A DNA stretch of 64,000 nt from Streptomyces sp. XM4193 (GTDB taxonomy: Bacteria; Actinomycetota; Actinomycetes; Streptomycetales; Streptomycetaceae). The stretch covers positions 372,001 through 436,000 of the forward strand of contig NZ_JALLGK010000003.1 of NCBI RefSeq assembly GCF_023072595.1, read 5' to 3'. The notes below the pieces were generated by a model that was not told the origin of the DNA, searched no databases, and saw only the letters and a list, made by a program, of their open reading frames with translations. How positions within the stretch are numbered: position 1 is the first letter of the stretch; each line of letters begins with the position of its first letter. The position numbers and the translations under genes were made by a program. This document shows, one piece after another, positions 8,179-16,313 of the stretch.

Positions 8179-9513
8179 ATGACCGAATACCGACCGCAGA
8201 CAGCGCTGCCGAGTGTTTTTCTCGATCGGGAAGACGTGAAGATCGCTGTCGCGGCTCACGACTTCGGCACCGTTTTCCGTCTTGCCCGCAGCGAGCTCGG
8301 GATCAGTTACTCGAAGATCGCAGCAGAGTGCGACATCAAGCCGGAACGTGTCGGGCTCCTTGCTCGAGGTCGCGGCAACATCACCTCGTTCGAGAAGGTT
8401 GCCAGCATCTCCGATGCCTTGCGCATCCCCGGTCGTCTGCTCGGACTCGCGGCCAGGGGATGGGAGACGAACGAGTCTTCCTGCACCGCCAGTTGCGCGT
8501 CTCCGGATGCCAACACCGCCACCAGCGAAGGAGGCACAGTGAAACGTCGGCATTTCTTCAGAGCGACAGCCGGTGCAGGGATGGCCGTCGGCTTTTCCGA
8601 TCTGGACCGCATCGTGGTGGGGCGGCAGATCGGCCACAGCATTCCGAGCCAGTTGCGCAGACGGACTACTCGCTTGCGGCGGCTGGACGATGTCCTTGGC
8701 GGAGGAGACACCTACCGCATCTATCTCGGTGAGTACCAAGCCACCAAGCGCATGGCCCGAGAGTGCGACTACTCGGAGAGAACGGGCCGCGAGCTGCTGT
8801 CGGTTCTTGCCGAGCAGGCACAGCAGGCGGGATGGGCCGCTTTCGACGGAGGCAAGCATGCCGACGCCAGTGGCCTGTACGAGGAGAGCTACAGGGCGGC
8901 GACCGAAGCAGGAGACACAGCTCTCGCCGGTAACGCTCTCGCCTTTCTCGCTTATCAGAAGTCCGACGGAAGCAGAGAGGCAGGAGTTGAGTTCGCGGTT
9001 CGCTCGTGCCGTACCGCAGGCACCGACGCTCCGCGCGGAGTACGCGCGCTGCTGCACGAACGTCTGGCGTGGGCACATGCTTTGGCGGGGCAGCCAAGAG
9101 AGACAGCAGAAGCGCTCGACGCGGCGGAAGCGGCATTGAACGACGACGACGGTGAGCCGCAGCCCGACTGGGCGGCTTGGGTCGATCAGACCGAAATCAA
9201 GATCATGACTGGTCGATGCTGGGCTGAACTGCGTCGGCCACTGCGAGCCGTCCCTGTGTTGGAGGAGGCTCTGCGCGATTACGACGACACTCACGCACGT
9301 GACAAGAGCCTGTACCTTTCGTGGCTCGCCGACTCCTACCTGAGCGCAGGTGAAATCGAGCAGGCCGCAGCGGTTACCGGGCGTGCCCTGGACCTCTGTG
9401 CCGGGGTTGCCTCGGTGCGTCCACGCTCGAGACTTGCGCCCGTGCTGGCCCGGCTCGGCGAACACCGCGACCTCGGCGCGGTGGCTGATGTCCTGGAGCG
9501 CGCGAAGAGTTGA
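8179..9513 (+). CDS. XRE-family regulator with C-terminal TPR-like repeats
   Basis: 444 residues. Residues ~15-75 form an XRE helix-turn-helix (FRLARSELGISYSKIAAE, then recognition helix KPERVGLLARG). A linker follows (residues ~105-150), then about 270 residues of helical repeats of TPR type (for example AGWAAFDGGKHADASGLYEE, ETAEALDAAEAAL). This layout is common in streptomycete regulators that respond to small peptides or control developmental genes. Codon use is less GC-biased than its neighbours, which may indicate recent transfer. The start at ATG 8179 has no good ribosome binding site; ATG 8113 or 8116 in frame would add about 21-22 residues. The 307-base gap upstream holds no gene, only the presumed divergent promoters. 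Confidence 0.8.
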   Translation: MTEYRPQTALPSVFLDREDVKIAVAAHDFGTVFRLARSELGISYSKIAAECDIKPERVGLLARGRGNITSFEKVASISDALRIPGRLLGLAARGWETNESSCTASCASPDANTATSEGGTVKRRHFFRATAGAGMAVGFSDLDRIVVGRQIGHSIPSQLRRRTTRLRRLDDVLGGGDTYRIYLGEYQATKRMARECDYSERTGRELLSVLAEQAQQAGWAAFDGGKHADASGLYEESYRAATEAGDTALAGNALAFLAYQKSDGSREAGVEFAVRSCRTAGTDAPRGVRALLHERLAWAHALAGQPRETAEALDAAEAALNDDDGEPQPDWAAWVDQTEIKIMTGRCWAELRRPLRAVPVLEEALRDYDDTHARDKSLYLSWLADSYLSAGEIEQAAAVTGRALDLCAGVASVRPRSRLAPVLARLGEHRDLGAVADVLERAKS

Positions 9514-9518
9514 CGCTT

Positions 9519-9851
9519 CTAGTCCGCAGGCAGCGAATCGGTGGTCGTTGCCACCCAGCGCAAGTAGGCGGCGGAGCCGGCGACGATCTCCACGGCTGAA
9601 ACCTCGGGGTTTTCCCACGGGTGGTGGGCCACAAGGTGGGCTTCGAGATCGGAGTATCGAGTGCTGTGGGTTTTGAGGAGAACTTGCCATTCTTCACCCG
9701 TGCCGAACTTGCCCGCGTGCCAGAAAGCGGACACCACCGGCCCGATTACCTGAGCCCCGGCGGCCAGGCCCGCTGTTACCACCGTACGAGCAAGTTCCAC
9801 GGCCTGTTCGCGGTTTTCCGTCGCGGTGGACACCTGGAGAAAGTCAGCCAT
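9519..9851 (-). CDS. cutA: CutA divalent-ion tolerance protein
   Basis: 110 residues, the normal CutA length. Family features: VSTATENREQAVELARTVV at the N-terminus, the HAGKFGTGEEWQVLLKT strand pair, and HHPWENPEVSAVEI, equivalent to the conserved HPYEvPE motif. CutA forms a PII-like trimer; its link to copper tolerance in E. coli is genetic and its molecular role remains unclear. Only five bases separate its stop from that of the convergent XRE-TPR gene. Confidence 0.9.
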   Translation of the reverse strand: MADFLQVSTATENREQAVELARTVVTAGLAAGAQVIGPVVSAFWHAGKFGTGEEWQVLLKTHSTRYSDLEAHLVAHHPWENPEVSAVEIVAGSAAYLRWVATTTDSLPAD

Positions 9852-9953
9852 GCCGCGAGCCTAGTTCGTGTTCTCGGAGCGCATCCAATTGTGTGGCAGC
9901 CCTCGTCGTGATCGATCTCGCGCCGAAGGCGGTGAACGGGCCTTGGTGCGGGG

Positions 9954-10670
9954 CTAGTTCGGATGCCAGGTCACCGCGGCCGGCACGTCCTCGCGGGCGG
10001 TGCGGAAACCGTTGACCGGGTGGTCGAGATCCGGGTGGCCGAAGGAGACACCGGCGACGACCCGGCGGTTCTCCGGCAGCCCGAAGTGCTCGCGCACGAA
10101 CGGCGCGTACGAGGCGAGGGCGGCCTGCGGCGCGGCACCGAGTCCGAGGCTCTGCGCGGCGAGCAGGAAGGAGTTCAGGTAGAGCCCGCAGTCGACCGCG
10201 CCGTAGACGCCGAGGTCGGCCTCGGTGGTGACGAGCGCGACGTGCGGGGCGTCGAAGAGCTCGAAGTTCCGCAGCGTCTGCCGCCAGCGGCCCTCGCGAT
10301 CGTCCCGCGCGATGTCGAGCGCGTCGTAGAGCTGGAAGCCGCAGGCGCGGCGCCGGTCCCGGTAGACGCCGGCGTACCGCTCGGGGAACGGGAAGTCTGG
10401 CGCCGGCGGCTGGGTGCGCACATGCTCCAGGAGCGCCGCGCGGAACCGTTCCGTGCCCGCGCCCTCGGTCAACTCCACCTGCCACGGCTGGGTGTTGCAC
10501 CAGGACGGCGTGCGCTGCGCCAGTCGCAGCAGCCGTTCGACGGTCTCGCGCGGAACCGGTTCGGGGCGGAACGCGCGGCAGGTCCAGCGGCCGTCGAGCA
10601 GCTGGCGCAGCGCCCCGTACGGTCCGCCCTCGTGTGCGGTGTGCTGCTCGCCGTCGCTGCTCGTCCCCAC
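9954..10670 (-). CDS. nitroreductase-family FMN oxidoreductase
   Basis: 238 residues. The N-terminal RWTCRAFRPEPVPRETVERLL motif is the FMN-binding start of the nitroreductase fold, followed by RTPSWCNTQPWQVE. A later YGAVDCGLYLNSFLLAAQSLGLG segment and PENRRVVAGVSFGHPD match the family's FMN/dimer region. Such enzymes reduce nitro groups, quinones or flavins with NAD(P)H; the substrate is not predictable. It is read in the same direction as the RidA gene but 246 bases away with a hairpin between, so it probably has its own promoter. Confidence 0.85.
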   Translation of the reverse strand: MGTSSDGEQHTAHEGGPYGALRQLLDGRWTCRAFRPEPVPRETVERLLRLAQRTPSWCNTQPWQVELTEGAGTERFRAALLEHVRTQPPAPDFPFPERYAGVYRDRRRACGFQLYDALDIARDDREGRWRQTLRNFELFDAPHVALVTTEADLGVYGAVDCGLYLNSFLLAAQSLGLGAAPQAALASYAPFVREHFGLPENRRVVAGVSFGHPDLDHPVNGFRTAREDVPAAVTWHPN

Positions 10671-10860
10671 GGGCGTGGCCTCCGTCGTGCGTTCGTCCGT
10701 CGCGGTCCGGGGCCCCGCCGGGGCGGGCCGCGGTGCGCCGCGTGCCGTGCGGCACCTCCGTCCCGCGCACGCTATGCGCGGAACCCGCGTCGCGAAAGGC
10801 CCTGTTCACGGACCGCACCCGACGGCGCGCCCGGCCGGGACACGTACGGCACGCGCGGCG

Positions 10861-10892
10861 GGTACGGCACGTACCGGGTCCCGTGCCGTACC
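10861..10892. terminator. hairpin terminator after the RidA gene
   Basis: Perfect 11-bp stem GGTACGGCACG / CGTGCCGTACC with a 10-nt loop, 24 bases beyond the stop of the minus-strand RidA gene. Confidence 0.65.
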
Positions 10893-10916
10893 AGCAGCCC
10901 GTCCCGTGCGTGGTCG

Positions 10917-11378
10917 TTACGCGGACGCCGGTTGGTCGTGCTTCGCGGCGAGGTGTGCCGTCACCCGGATCTCCACCCGCATCCCGGGAGCGCCGAGCGC
11001 CGGCACGCCGATCTGCGTCCAGATCGGCGCACGGTCGCCGAGGCGGAGCCGCATCTGCTCCACCATCGTGCGGGTGTGGTCCTCGCCGATGGTGTCGGGG
11101 GCGGTGGGTACGTGGAACGAGTCCATGGCGACCACGTCGTGCCAGCTCGCACCCGCGGTGGCGAGGGTGCGCCCGACGTTGTCGAAGGCGCGCACGATCT
11201 CCTCCTCCAGGCTCTCGGGGAACTCGAACTCCTCGCTCCAGCCGCCCTGGCCCGAGATCTCCACGCGGTCCCCGATCCGCACGGCCTGGCTGTAGTGGAG
11301 CTCCTTGCGGAGCCAGTCGCCGTACCCGGGGGTGATGGTGAACTCGGGCTCTTCGGTGCGGGTTGTCGACTCGGTCAT
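10917..11378 (-). CDS. RidA/YjgF-family protein
   Basis: 153 residues. The YjgF/YER057c/UK114 fold is recognisable by the YSQAVRIGDRVEISGQGG stretch near the N-terminus, the central FDNVGRTLATAGASWHDVV helix and the C-terminal PGMRVEIRVTAHL strand. The usual Arg that binds the imine carboxylate appears to be the one in the C-terminal MRVEI motif. Canonical RidA deaminates reactive enamine/imine intermediates; divergent members have other uses. The start at 11378 follows GAGAGGAACGAG. It is transcribed divergently from a MarR gene over two palindromes, so it is the probable target of that regulator. Confidence 0.85.
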   Translation of the reverse strand: MTESTTRTEEPEFTITPGYGDWLRKELHYSQAVRIGDRVEISGQGGWSEEFEFPESLEEEIVRAFDNVGRTLATAGASWHDVVAMDSFHVPTAPDTIGEDHTRTMVEQMRLRLGDRAPIWTQIGVPALGAPGMRVEIRVTAHLAAKHDQPASA

Positions 11379-11485
11379 GGTCTCGTTCCTCTCCTCGGAC
11401 GGTGGACGGCCGCGCGTCGGCGTTCGGCGCGCAGCACGCGGTGCAGCTGGTCGCGGAAGCTCACGGCCGCCTGTGCGCGGGAACC

Positions 11486-11541
11486 TCTGCACGGGCACAT
11501 CCACACGGACATATCCACACGGGCACGTCTGCACGGCCACG
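11486..11541. repeat. four tandem 14-bp degenerate repeats
   Basis: Units starting at 11486, 11500, 11514 and 11528, consensus TCCACACGGGCACG with one to four changes each. They lie in the divergent RidA/MarR promoter region, immediately left of the two palindromic operators. Confidence 0.6.
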
Positions 11542-11546
11542 CAGCG

Positions 11547-11595
11547 ACTTCACGCTTGAAGTAAACGTAGCAGCATTTTGCTTCAAGCATGAAGT
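11547..11595. promoter_or_regulatory. twin palindromic operators between ridA-like and marR genes
   Basis: ACTTCA-CGCT-TGAAGT at 11547-11562 and GCTTCA-AGCA-TGAAGT at 11580-11595. Their centres are 33 bp apart, about three helical turns, so two dimers could bind the same face of the DNA. This is the classic arrangement for a divergent MarR autoregulator. TAGACT at 11608-11613 could be a -10 for a leaderless marR transcript. Confidence 0.7.
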
Positions 11596-11620
11596 CAATC
11601 CCGTTGGTAGACTCCCGCCC

Positions 11621-12124
11621 ATGTCCAGCTCACCGCCTCCGGAACCTCGTGACGAACCCGCCGAGGACGTCCAGTGGCTCGACACGGAGGAGAAGGACGC
11701 CTGGACCGGGGTGATCTCCATGGCCGTACTGCTTCCCGGTCGCCTGGAGCAGCCGCTCCAGCGGGAGTTCGGCATCAGCCTCTTCGAGTACCTCACCCTC
11801 AGCCACATCTCCGAGGCGCCCGAACGCCGCCTGCGGATGAGCGAGTTGGCCTTCCTCGCCAACGGATCGCTCTCCCGCCTCTCGAACGTCGTCAAGCGCT
11901 TCGAGCAGCGCGGCTGGGTCGAGCGCTCCCCGGACCCGGTGGACGGTCGCTACACCCTCGCCCGCCTCACCGACGCCGGCTACGACATCGTGCTGGCCGC
12001 CGCCCCCACTCATGTGCGTGCGGTCCGTGAGCTGGTCATCGATCCGCTCACCGCCGCCGACCGCCGCGCTCTCGCCCGTATCGCCGCCAAGCTCCGCACC
12101 CGCCCGGCCGACCTCGCCCCGTGA
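11621..12124 (+). CDS. MarR-family transcriptional regulator
   Basis: 167 residues. The winged helix occupies residues ~45-125: the LRMSELAFLANGSLSRLSNVVKRFEQRGWV region is the helix-turn-helix and PDPVDGRYTLARLTDAGY the wing. It starts with a short acidic tail. There is no good ribosome binding site before ATG 11621, but TAGACT lies seven bases upstream, so the mRNA may be leaderless. It is divergent from the RidA-like gene over twin operators. It probably represses itself and that gene, released by a small (perhaps phenolic or imine-type) ligand. Confidence 0.88.
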   Translation: MSSSPPPEPRDEPAEDVQWLDTEEKDAWTGVISMAVLLPGRLEQPLQREFGISLFEYLTLSHISEAPERRLRMSELAFLANGSLSRLSNVVKRFEQRGWVERSPDPVDGRYTLARLTDAGYDIVLAAAPTHVRAVRELVIDPLTAADRRALARIAAKLRTRPADLAP

Positions 12125-12242
12125 GGGCCCCGCACCCCGCCGCCCGGCCGGCGCTGCCCGAAGCCCGAAGCTCGAAGCCCGCACTCCGCAGTCCGGCGTT
12201 CCCGCCGTGCGGTCGGCGAACTCGCTTGCGCCGTACGGTCGT

Positions 12243-12620
12243 TCAGTCGCGGAGGAGCCGGTCGGTCAGCTCCGTGTGCCACTGGACGTACTCGACGCCC
12301 GCGCCGCCCGGGTGGCGCGCGTAGAGGAACCGTCCCGTCGGGCCGTCCGTCACGGGGGTGGTGAGGGTGGCGCCGGTCGCCTCCAGAGTCGCCCGCAGCG
12401 CGTCGAGGTCGTCCACGACCACGGTGGCGGAGGCGTGGCTGTACTTCGCGCGCTCCTCGGCCGGTCCCGCGACGATCAGGAAGTCACCCACCGCGGCCAG
12501 TCCGACCGCCTCGAAAGCCAGCCGCAGATGCGGCCGTTCGCCCGTCAACTCCTCCAGCAGCGGCAGCGCCCGGTCGAGCTCGTCGGCCCACAGGCGTGCG
12601 TAGGTCTTCAGGATGGTCAT
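12243..12620 (-). CDS. VOC (glyoxalase/dioxygenase superfamily) protein
   Basis: 125 residues with a single VOC-type beta-alpha-beta-beta-beta repeat pair: an N-terminal ILKTYARLWADELDRALPLLEELTG, then LRLAFEAVGLAAVGDFLIVAG, and a C-terminal GRFLYARHPGGAGVEYVQW strand. The final Glu (VEYV) is where metal-binding VOC proteins place a ligand. The enzyme activity cannot be fixed. It is divergent from an HxlR-type regulator, which probably controls it. Confidence 0.8.
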   Translation of the reverse strand: MTILKTYARLWADELDRALPLLEELTGERPHLRLAFEAVGLAAVGDFLIVAGPAEERAKYSHASATVVVDDLDALRATLEATGATLTTPVTDGPTGRFLYARHPGGAGVEYVQWHTELTDRLLRD

Positions 12621-12702
12621 GAAAGTGCTCCCCAGGTCTCTTCCGGTTACTCGCTCACCGTAGGAAAGTGAGGGCTGACGTGGAAGAACGCACTTTCGAG
12701 TG
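12621..12702. promoter_or_regulatory. repeated GAAAGTG half-sites in the VOC/HxlR intergenic region
   Basis: GAAAGTG occurs at 12621-12627 and 12664-12670, and inverted (CACTTTC) at 12691-12697. The last two form an inverted repeat with a 20-base gap. In the 95-base divergent promoter region they are candidate binding sites of the adjacent HxlR regulator. Confidence 0.4.
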
Positions 12703-12715
12703 AGAGAGGCACCTG

Positions 12716-13165
12716 ATGGAAACCGAGCAGCCCACGCCCGACGACGCCGATGTGCTGCGCGCCGATTCGCTCGCCCGGGAGATCTTCGCGGGGGTGGCGA
12801 ACAAGTGGTCCCTGCTGATCATCAACGTCCTGGGCGAGCGCACCCTGCGCTTCACCGAGCTGCGCGCGGAGATCGGGGGCATCAGCCACAAGATGCTCAC
12901 CCAGACCCTGCGCGGACTGGAGCGCGACGGCGTGGTGCACCGGACCGTCCACCCGACGGTGCCGCCGCGCGTCGAGTACCGGCTCACCGAGGCCGGCGGG
13001 GCGCTGCGCGACACCGTCAACGGCATGTGCGCCTGGACCCGCCGCCATCTGCCCGAGATCGACGCGGCCCGCCGCCGTTTCGCCGAACGTGAGACCGGGG
13101 CGGGCGCCAACACCACGGGCGCCACCACCACGAGCGTCAACACCGCGCCACGCCGAGCGGGTTGA
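12716..13165 (+). CDS. HxlR-type winged-helix regulator
   Basis: 149 residues. The HxlR core runs from ~20 to 115: GVANKWSLLIINVLGERTLRFTELR, then ISHKMLTQTLRGLERDGVV (recognition helix) and the wing PPRVEYRLTEAGGALRDTV. The C-terminal 25 residues are Thr/Ala-rich and probably disordered. The start has GAGAGAGG upstream. HxlR proteins respond to aldehydes, quinones or similar stresses, consistent with the divergent VOC gene. Confidence 0.88.
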   Translation: METEQPTPDDADVLRADSLAREIFAGVANKWSLLIINVLGERTLRFTELRAEIGGISHKMLTQTLRGLERDGVVHRTVHPTVPPRVEYRLTEAGGALRDTVNGMCAWTRRHLPEIDAARRRFAERETGAGANTTGATTTSVNTAPRRAG

Positions 13166-13177
13166 GAGCCCAGAGGC

Positions 13178-13951
13178 TCAACCGCGATCTACGAAAGCGC
13201 TGTTGGTGAGCACCGGCACGCTGTCGCTGGAGTCCACCTCGGCGGCGATCTCCACGTCCTCGCGGAAGCCCTCCTCGGCCAACTCCCGCCCGGACGTGCT
13301 CTCGTGGAGGTCGGACGCGACATCCGGGCAGTGCGCGTACGCGTCCGCTGCGACGCGCGCCTCCGGGGAGAGCGGCGCGCACCTTCGCCCGCGCAGGGCG
13401 TCCACCACGAGGCCCGCGCCCAACAGGTCCTCCAGCGCCGGGCGCAGGCTGTCGTCGGGCCAGCGCTCACCCGCGGCGATCACCCCGACCGGTTTCCCGG
13501 CGGTTCCGTACCCGTGCGCGGCGAGCCACTCGGCGACCGCGCGACCGTTGCGCAGCGAGGCGGCGACCACCGCGGTGGCGCCGTCGGCGGCTGCCCTGGT
13601 GACGATCGCCGAGCCGTTCGGCGACGGCAGCACCAGCCGCTCCGCCTCCGGCGCCGCGCGCAGTGCGGCCGGCGAGAGCGACCAGGGCGAACGGCTGCTC
13701 GCGGCCCTACGGCCCACGGCCAGCTTCGCGTCCACCTGGTGGGCGAAGGTCACGGCCGACTCGTCCCGCCACCGGAACGGGAAGACCCGCGTCCCGCGCT
13801 CCACCGCCACCGACACCGAAGTCGTGAACGACAGCACGTCGACGACCACGAGGCAGGCGACCTCCGTCACCAAGCGCCGCGCGCCTTCCGCGCCCCACTC
13901 GAAACGTACTCCGTGCCCGGTTTGCAGGAGTGCCTCATCCATGGCCCCCAT
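13178..13951 (-). CDS. ComB-like 2-phosphosulfolactate phosphatase
   Basis: 257 residues, typical for the ComB family (Pfam 2-ph_phosp). Visible family features: the early VVVDVLSFTTSVSVAVERG segment, LVLPSPNGSAI, ATAVVAASLRNGRAVAEWL and VGVIAAGERWPDD. In methanogens ComB dephosphorylates phosphosulfolactate in coenzyme M synthesis. Actinomycete homologues have no such pathway and their substrate is open. The start is at 13951 or, nine bases later, 13942. It lies on the same strand as the RiPP genes but 225 bases downstream of them; whether it is part of that transcript is unclear. Confidence 0.75.
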   Translation of the reverse strand: MGAMDEALLQTGHGVRFEWGAEGARRLVTEVACLVVVDVLSFTTSVSVAVERGTRVFPFRWRDESAVTFAHQVDAKLAVGRRAASSRSPWSLSPAALRAAPEAERLVLPSPNGSAIVTRAAADGATAVVAASLRNGRAVAEWLAAHGYGTAGKPVGVIAAGERWPDDSLRPALEDLLGAGLVVDALRGRRCAPLSPEARVAADAYAHCPDVASDLHESTSGRELAEEGFREDVEIAAEVDSSDSVPVLTNSAFVDRG

Positions 13952-14176
13952 CGTGCACGTTCTCGGCCCCACGGGTAACCGGCGGGCACGCACTGATCGC
14001 CAACTGCGCCCGTGGAGGCGGCAGTTGGGACGTGCCCGCGACCCGGCCGGTGCTGCCCCGCGCAACGTCCGCCCGAGCCCGCGTCGCACGTCCCCGAGCC
14101 ACCCGCCCCGCCCTGTCCGCGCTGCCCGCTCGCGCAGCCCCGCCCGTTCGCGCTGCCCGCGCGCCCAGGCGTCGGC

Positions 14177-15352
14177 TCAGATCGGCAGGTGCCAGCTGGG
14201 GCCGCCCGGCGAGCCGAGCCACACCGTCTGCTCCCAGGGCGTGGCGGTCATCCCGAAGCCGGTCATGTCCGGTGCTCCGCAGCTCTGCCAGGTCTCCAGC
14301 GCCTCCTCCACGCGGTCCCACAGACGCAGCGGCCCGTGCTGGTGAACCGCCCAGCCGGCGCCGTCCGGTTCGCACCACGCCTGTGAGCCGGTGGCGGTGT
14401 CGCGCAGCACGATGCCGTGCGCGCTGTCCACCAACTCCGCCGAGGGCGCCGCGAGTTGGGCGACGAACCGGCCCTCCCAGCGCTCCAGCAGTCTCGGGTC
14501 CACCGTCGCGGCGCGTCTTTCGCCCTCCTGCCGGAAGAAGACGGAGCGGGGCGGAGGTTCGTGCGGACGCGCGAGCATGTAGGTGACGGTGTCCGGGGCG
14601 AAGCGGCCGTGCGCCACCCCCTCCTCGTCGAGCGTGAGGCGGATCAGACCGGCGGACGGCATCCATCCGCTCACCGTGGTGGTGATCGAGCCGCCGTCCT
14701 TGAGCTGCCAGAACCAGGGCGGCGGGATCGATCGCACGGAGCAGGTGGCGATGACGGCGTCGTACGGGGCGTGCTCCTGGCAGCCCTGGAGCCCGTCGCC
14801 GGTGGCGAGCCTCGGGGCGTACCCGGCCTCGGTGAGCCGTACGGCCGACAGTGCGGCCAGGCCCGGGTCGTACTCCACGCTGACAACGTTTTCCGCGCCG
14901 AGCCGGTGGCACAGGATCGCGGTGGAGTAGCCCGTCCCGGTGCCCACCTCCAGCACCGTCCCGCCCTCGTGCAGTTCGGCCACCTCCGCGGTGCGCACGA
15001 CGAGGGAGGGCAGCGTCGCCGAGGACGTCGGGCTGCCGGTGACGGGGCCGTCGGCGTCCGCCGCGTCGAGACCGTCGACCTGGGTGACCCAGGTGGTGTC
15101 CCGGTGGGCCATCCGAAGCCACTCCTGCTCGCCGACCTGCTCGCGCCGGACCGGGCTCCACGCGGTCCCGACCGGCCGGTAGACGGCGCTGCCGAGGAAC
15201 AGCTCGCGCGGCACGGCCCGTACGGCGTCGAGCCACTGCGGTGCGGGTGCCGGGCCGACGCCGGCGATCTCCGCGGCGAGCCGGCCGCGCAGCTCCGAGG
15301 AGTCGGGGTCCGGCTGCGAGGGGCCGGGGCGCTCGGACGGATCAGGGTGCAT
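14177..15352 (-). CDS. graspetide-associated PIMT-like O-methyltransferase
   Basis: 391 residues. Residues ~60-230 are a protein-L-isoaspartate methyltransferase (PIMT) type domain: HRDTTWVTQVDG, SAM motif LEVGTGTGYSTAILCHRLG, and the later PYDAVIATCSVRSIPPPW. The ~150-residue C-terminal extension is absent from housekeeping PIMT (about 210-230 residues) but typical of homologues paired with ATP-grasp RiPP ligases. In fuscimiditide-type clusters this enzyme methylates one Asp of the esterified core peptide, which then closes to an aspartimide. Its start overlaps the ligase gene by 11 bases, so the two are coupled. It is the last gene of the three-gene cluster. Confidence 0.85.
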   Translation of the reverse strand: MHPDPSERPGPSQPDPDSSELRGRLAAEIAGVGPAPAPQWLDAVRAVPRELFLGSAVYRPVGTAWSPVRREQVGEQEWLRMAHRDTTWVTQVDGLDAADADGPVTGSPTSSATLPSLVVRTAEVAELHEGGTVLEVGTGTGYSTAILCHRLGAENVVSVEYDPGLAALSAVRLTEAGYAPRLATGDGLQGCQEHAPYDAVIATCSVRSIPPPWFWQLKDGGSITTTVSGWMPSAGLIRLTLDEEGVAHGRFAPDTVTYMLARPHEPPPRSVFFRQEGERRAATVDPRLLERWEGRFVAQLAAPSAELVDSAHGIVLRDTATGSQAWCEPDGAGWAVHQHGPLRLWDRVEEALETWQSCGAPDMTGFGMTATPWEQTVWLGSPGGPSWHLPI

Positions 15353-16313
15353 AGGGCTCTCCCGCGTGTTGGAGCCGATCGGCGACCGCTCTGACGATCC
15401 TGCGGGTGATGGGTTCGGGAAACCAGGCGTACTGCCCGTTCGGGTTGCACTCGAACCACCAGGTGCGCCCGTCGCGGTCGATGCCGAAGTCGAACGCCCC
15501 GAAGGTGAGTCCGAAGACCTTGAGGTACCGCTCGATGCGGTGCGCCAGACGTGGGGGAGTGGAGACGAGCGTGTAGCTCAGCTCCTCGTAGTGCCGCCGC
15601 CAGTCCAGGCCGGGCGAACCGTCGATCCGCACCGAGAAGATCTCGCCGCCCACGGCCGTCACCCGCAGATGGGCGACCGTCGGGATCAGCTTCTGGAACA
15701 GGTGCATCGTCTGGGCGACTCCGCCGTCCAGGTCGGCGGCCTTCACCTCGTCGACCCACACGGTCAGCGCGCCCCGGTCGGCGTCCCGGTACTCGGTGTT
15801 GCGCAGGGGCTTGTACACCACCGGGCCGTGCTCCTCGGCGAACTTCCGTGCGGTGGAGAGCACGTTGGTCATCAGCGTGGGAGGGACGTCGAAGTCGCAC
15901 CGGACGGCCGTCGCCAACTGCGCCGGCTTGTGCTCGGCCTGCTGGTTCTGCCAGGGATGGTTGAGGTAGTACGCCCCGGGGAGCGAGCAGAGGATGCCGC
16001 CGAGTCCGTATCTGGCCTGCTCGCGGCACCAGCGTGCGTCCTGCCCAGTGACTCCCGCGGGCGCGGTGTAGGGGCTCGGGCGTCGCCAGTAGACGGATCT
16101 GGCCCTGGTCGGGTCGGTGGACCGGCTGGGTGTGCGCAGCTCTCCGTCCAGACCCCAGCCGCCGACGACGACGGAGACGGCGACCTCTTCGGGGAAGTCG
16201 CCCGGATCGAGCCGAATCACCGGCACATGGCGTCTGTTGAGCTCCTCCACGACGAGGTCGGAGGTCGCGTCGTCCAGCCGGGAGACGACGATCACGGGCC
16301 GCCCGCTGGTCAA
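15342..16313 (-). CDS. ATP-grasp RiPP maturase (graspetide ligase, TgmB-type)
   Basis: 323 residues, the usual size of the family. Domains: a pre-ATP-grasp N-terminus (residues ~5-110) and an ATP-grasp core. Core features include HGPVVYKPLRNTEY (ATP-binding Lys), FQKLIPTVAHLRVTAVGGEIF, and the C-terminal FGAFDFGIDRDGRTWWFECNPNGQYAW, where Asp, Glu and Asn bind magnesium. It activates Asp/Glu side chains of the precursor as acyl phosphates and joins them to Thr/Ser hydroxyls. I chose TTG at 16313: GGAAGGGG lies about seven bases upstream, and TTGA overlaps the precursor's stop, giving translational coupling. GTG at 16295 is weaker. Confidence 0.9.
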   Translation of the reverse strand: MTSGRPVIVVSRLDDATSDLVVEELNRRHVPVIRLDPGDFPEEVAVSVVVGGWGLDGELRTPSRSTDPTRARSVYWRRPSPYTAPAGVTGQDARWCREQARYGLGGILCSLPGAYYLNHPWQNQQAEHKPAQLATAVRCDFDVPPTLMTNVLSTARKFAEEHGPVVYKPLRNTEYRDADRGALTVWVDEVKAADLDGGVAQTMHLFQKLIPTVAHLRVTAVGGEIFSVRIDGSPGLDWRRHYEELSYTLVSTPPRLAHRIERYLKVFGLTFGAFDFGIDRDGRTWWFECNPNGQYAWFPEPITRRIVRAVADRLQHAGEPYAP

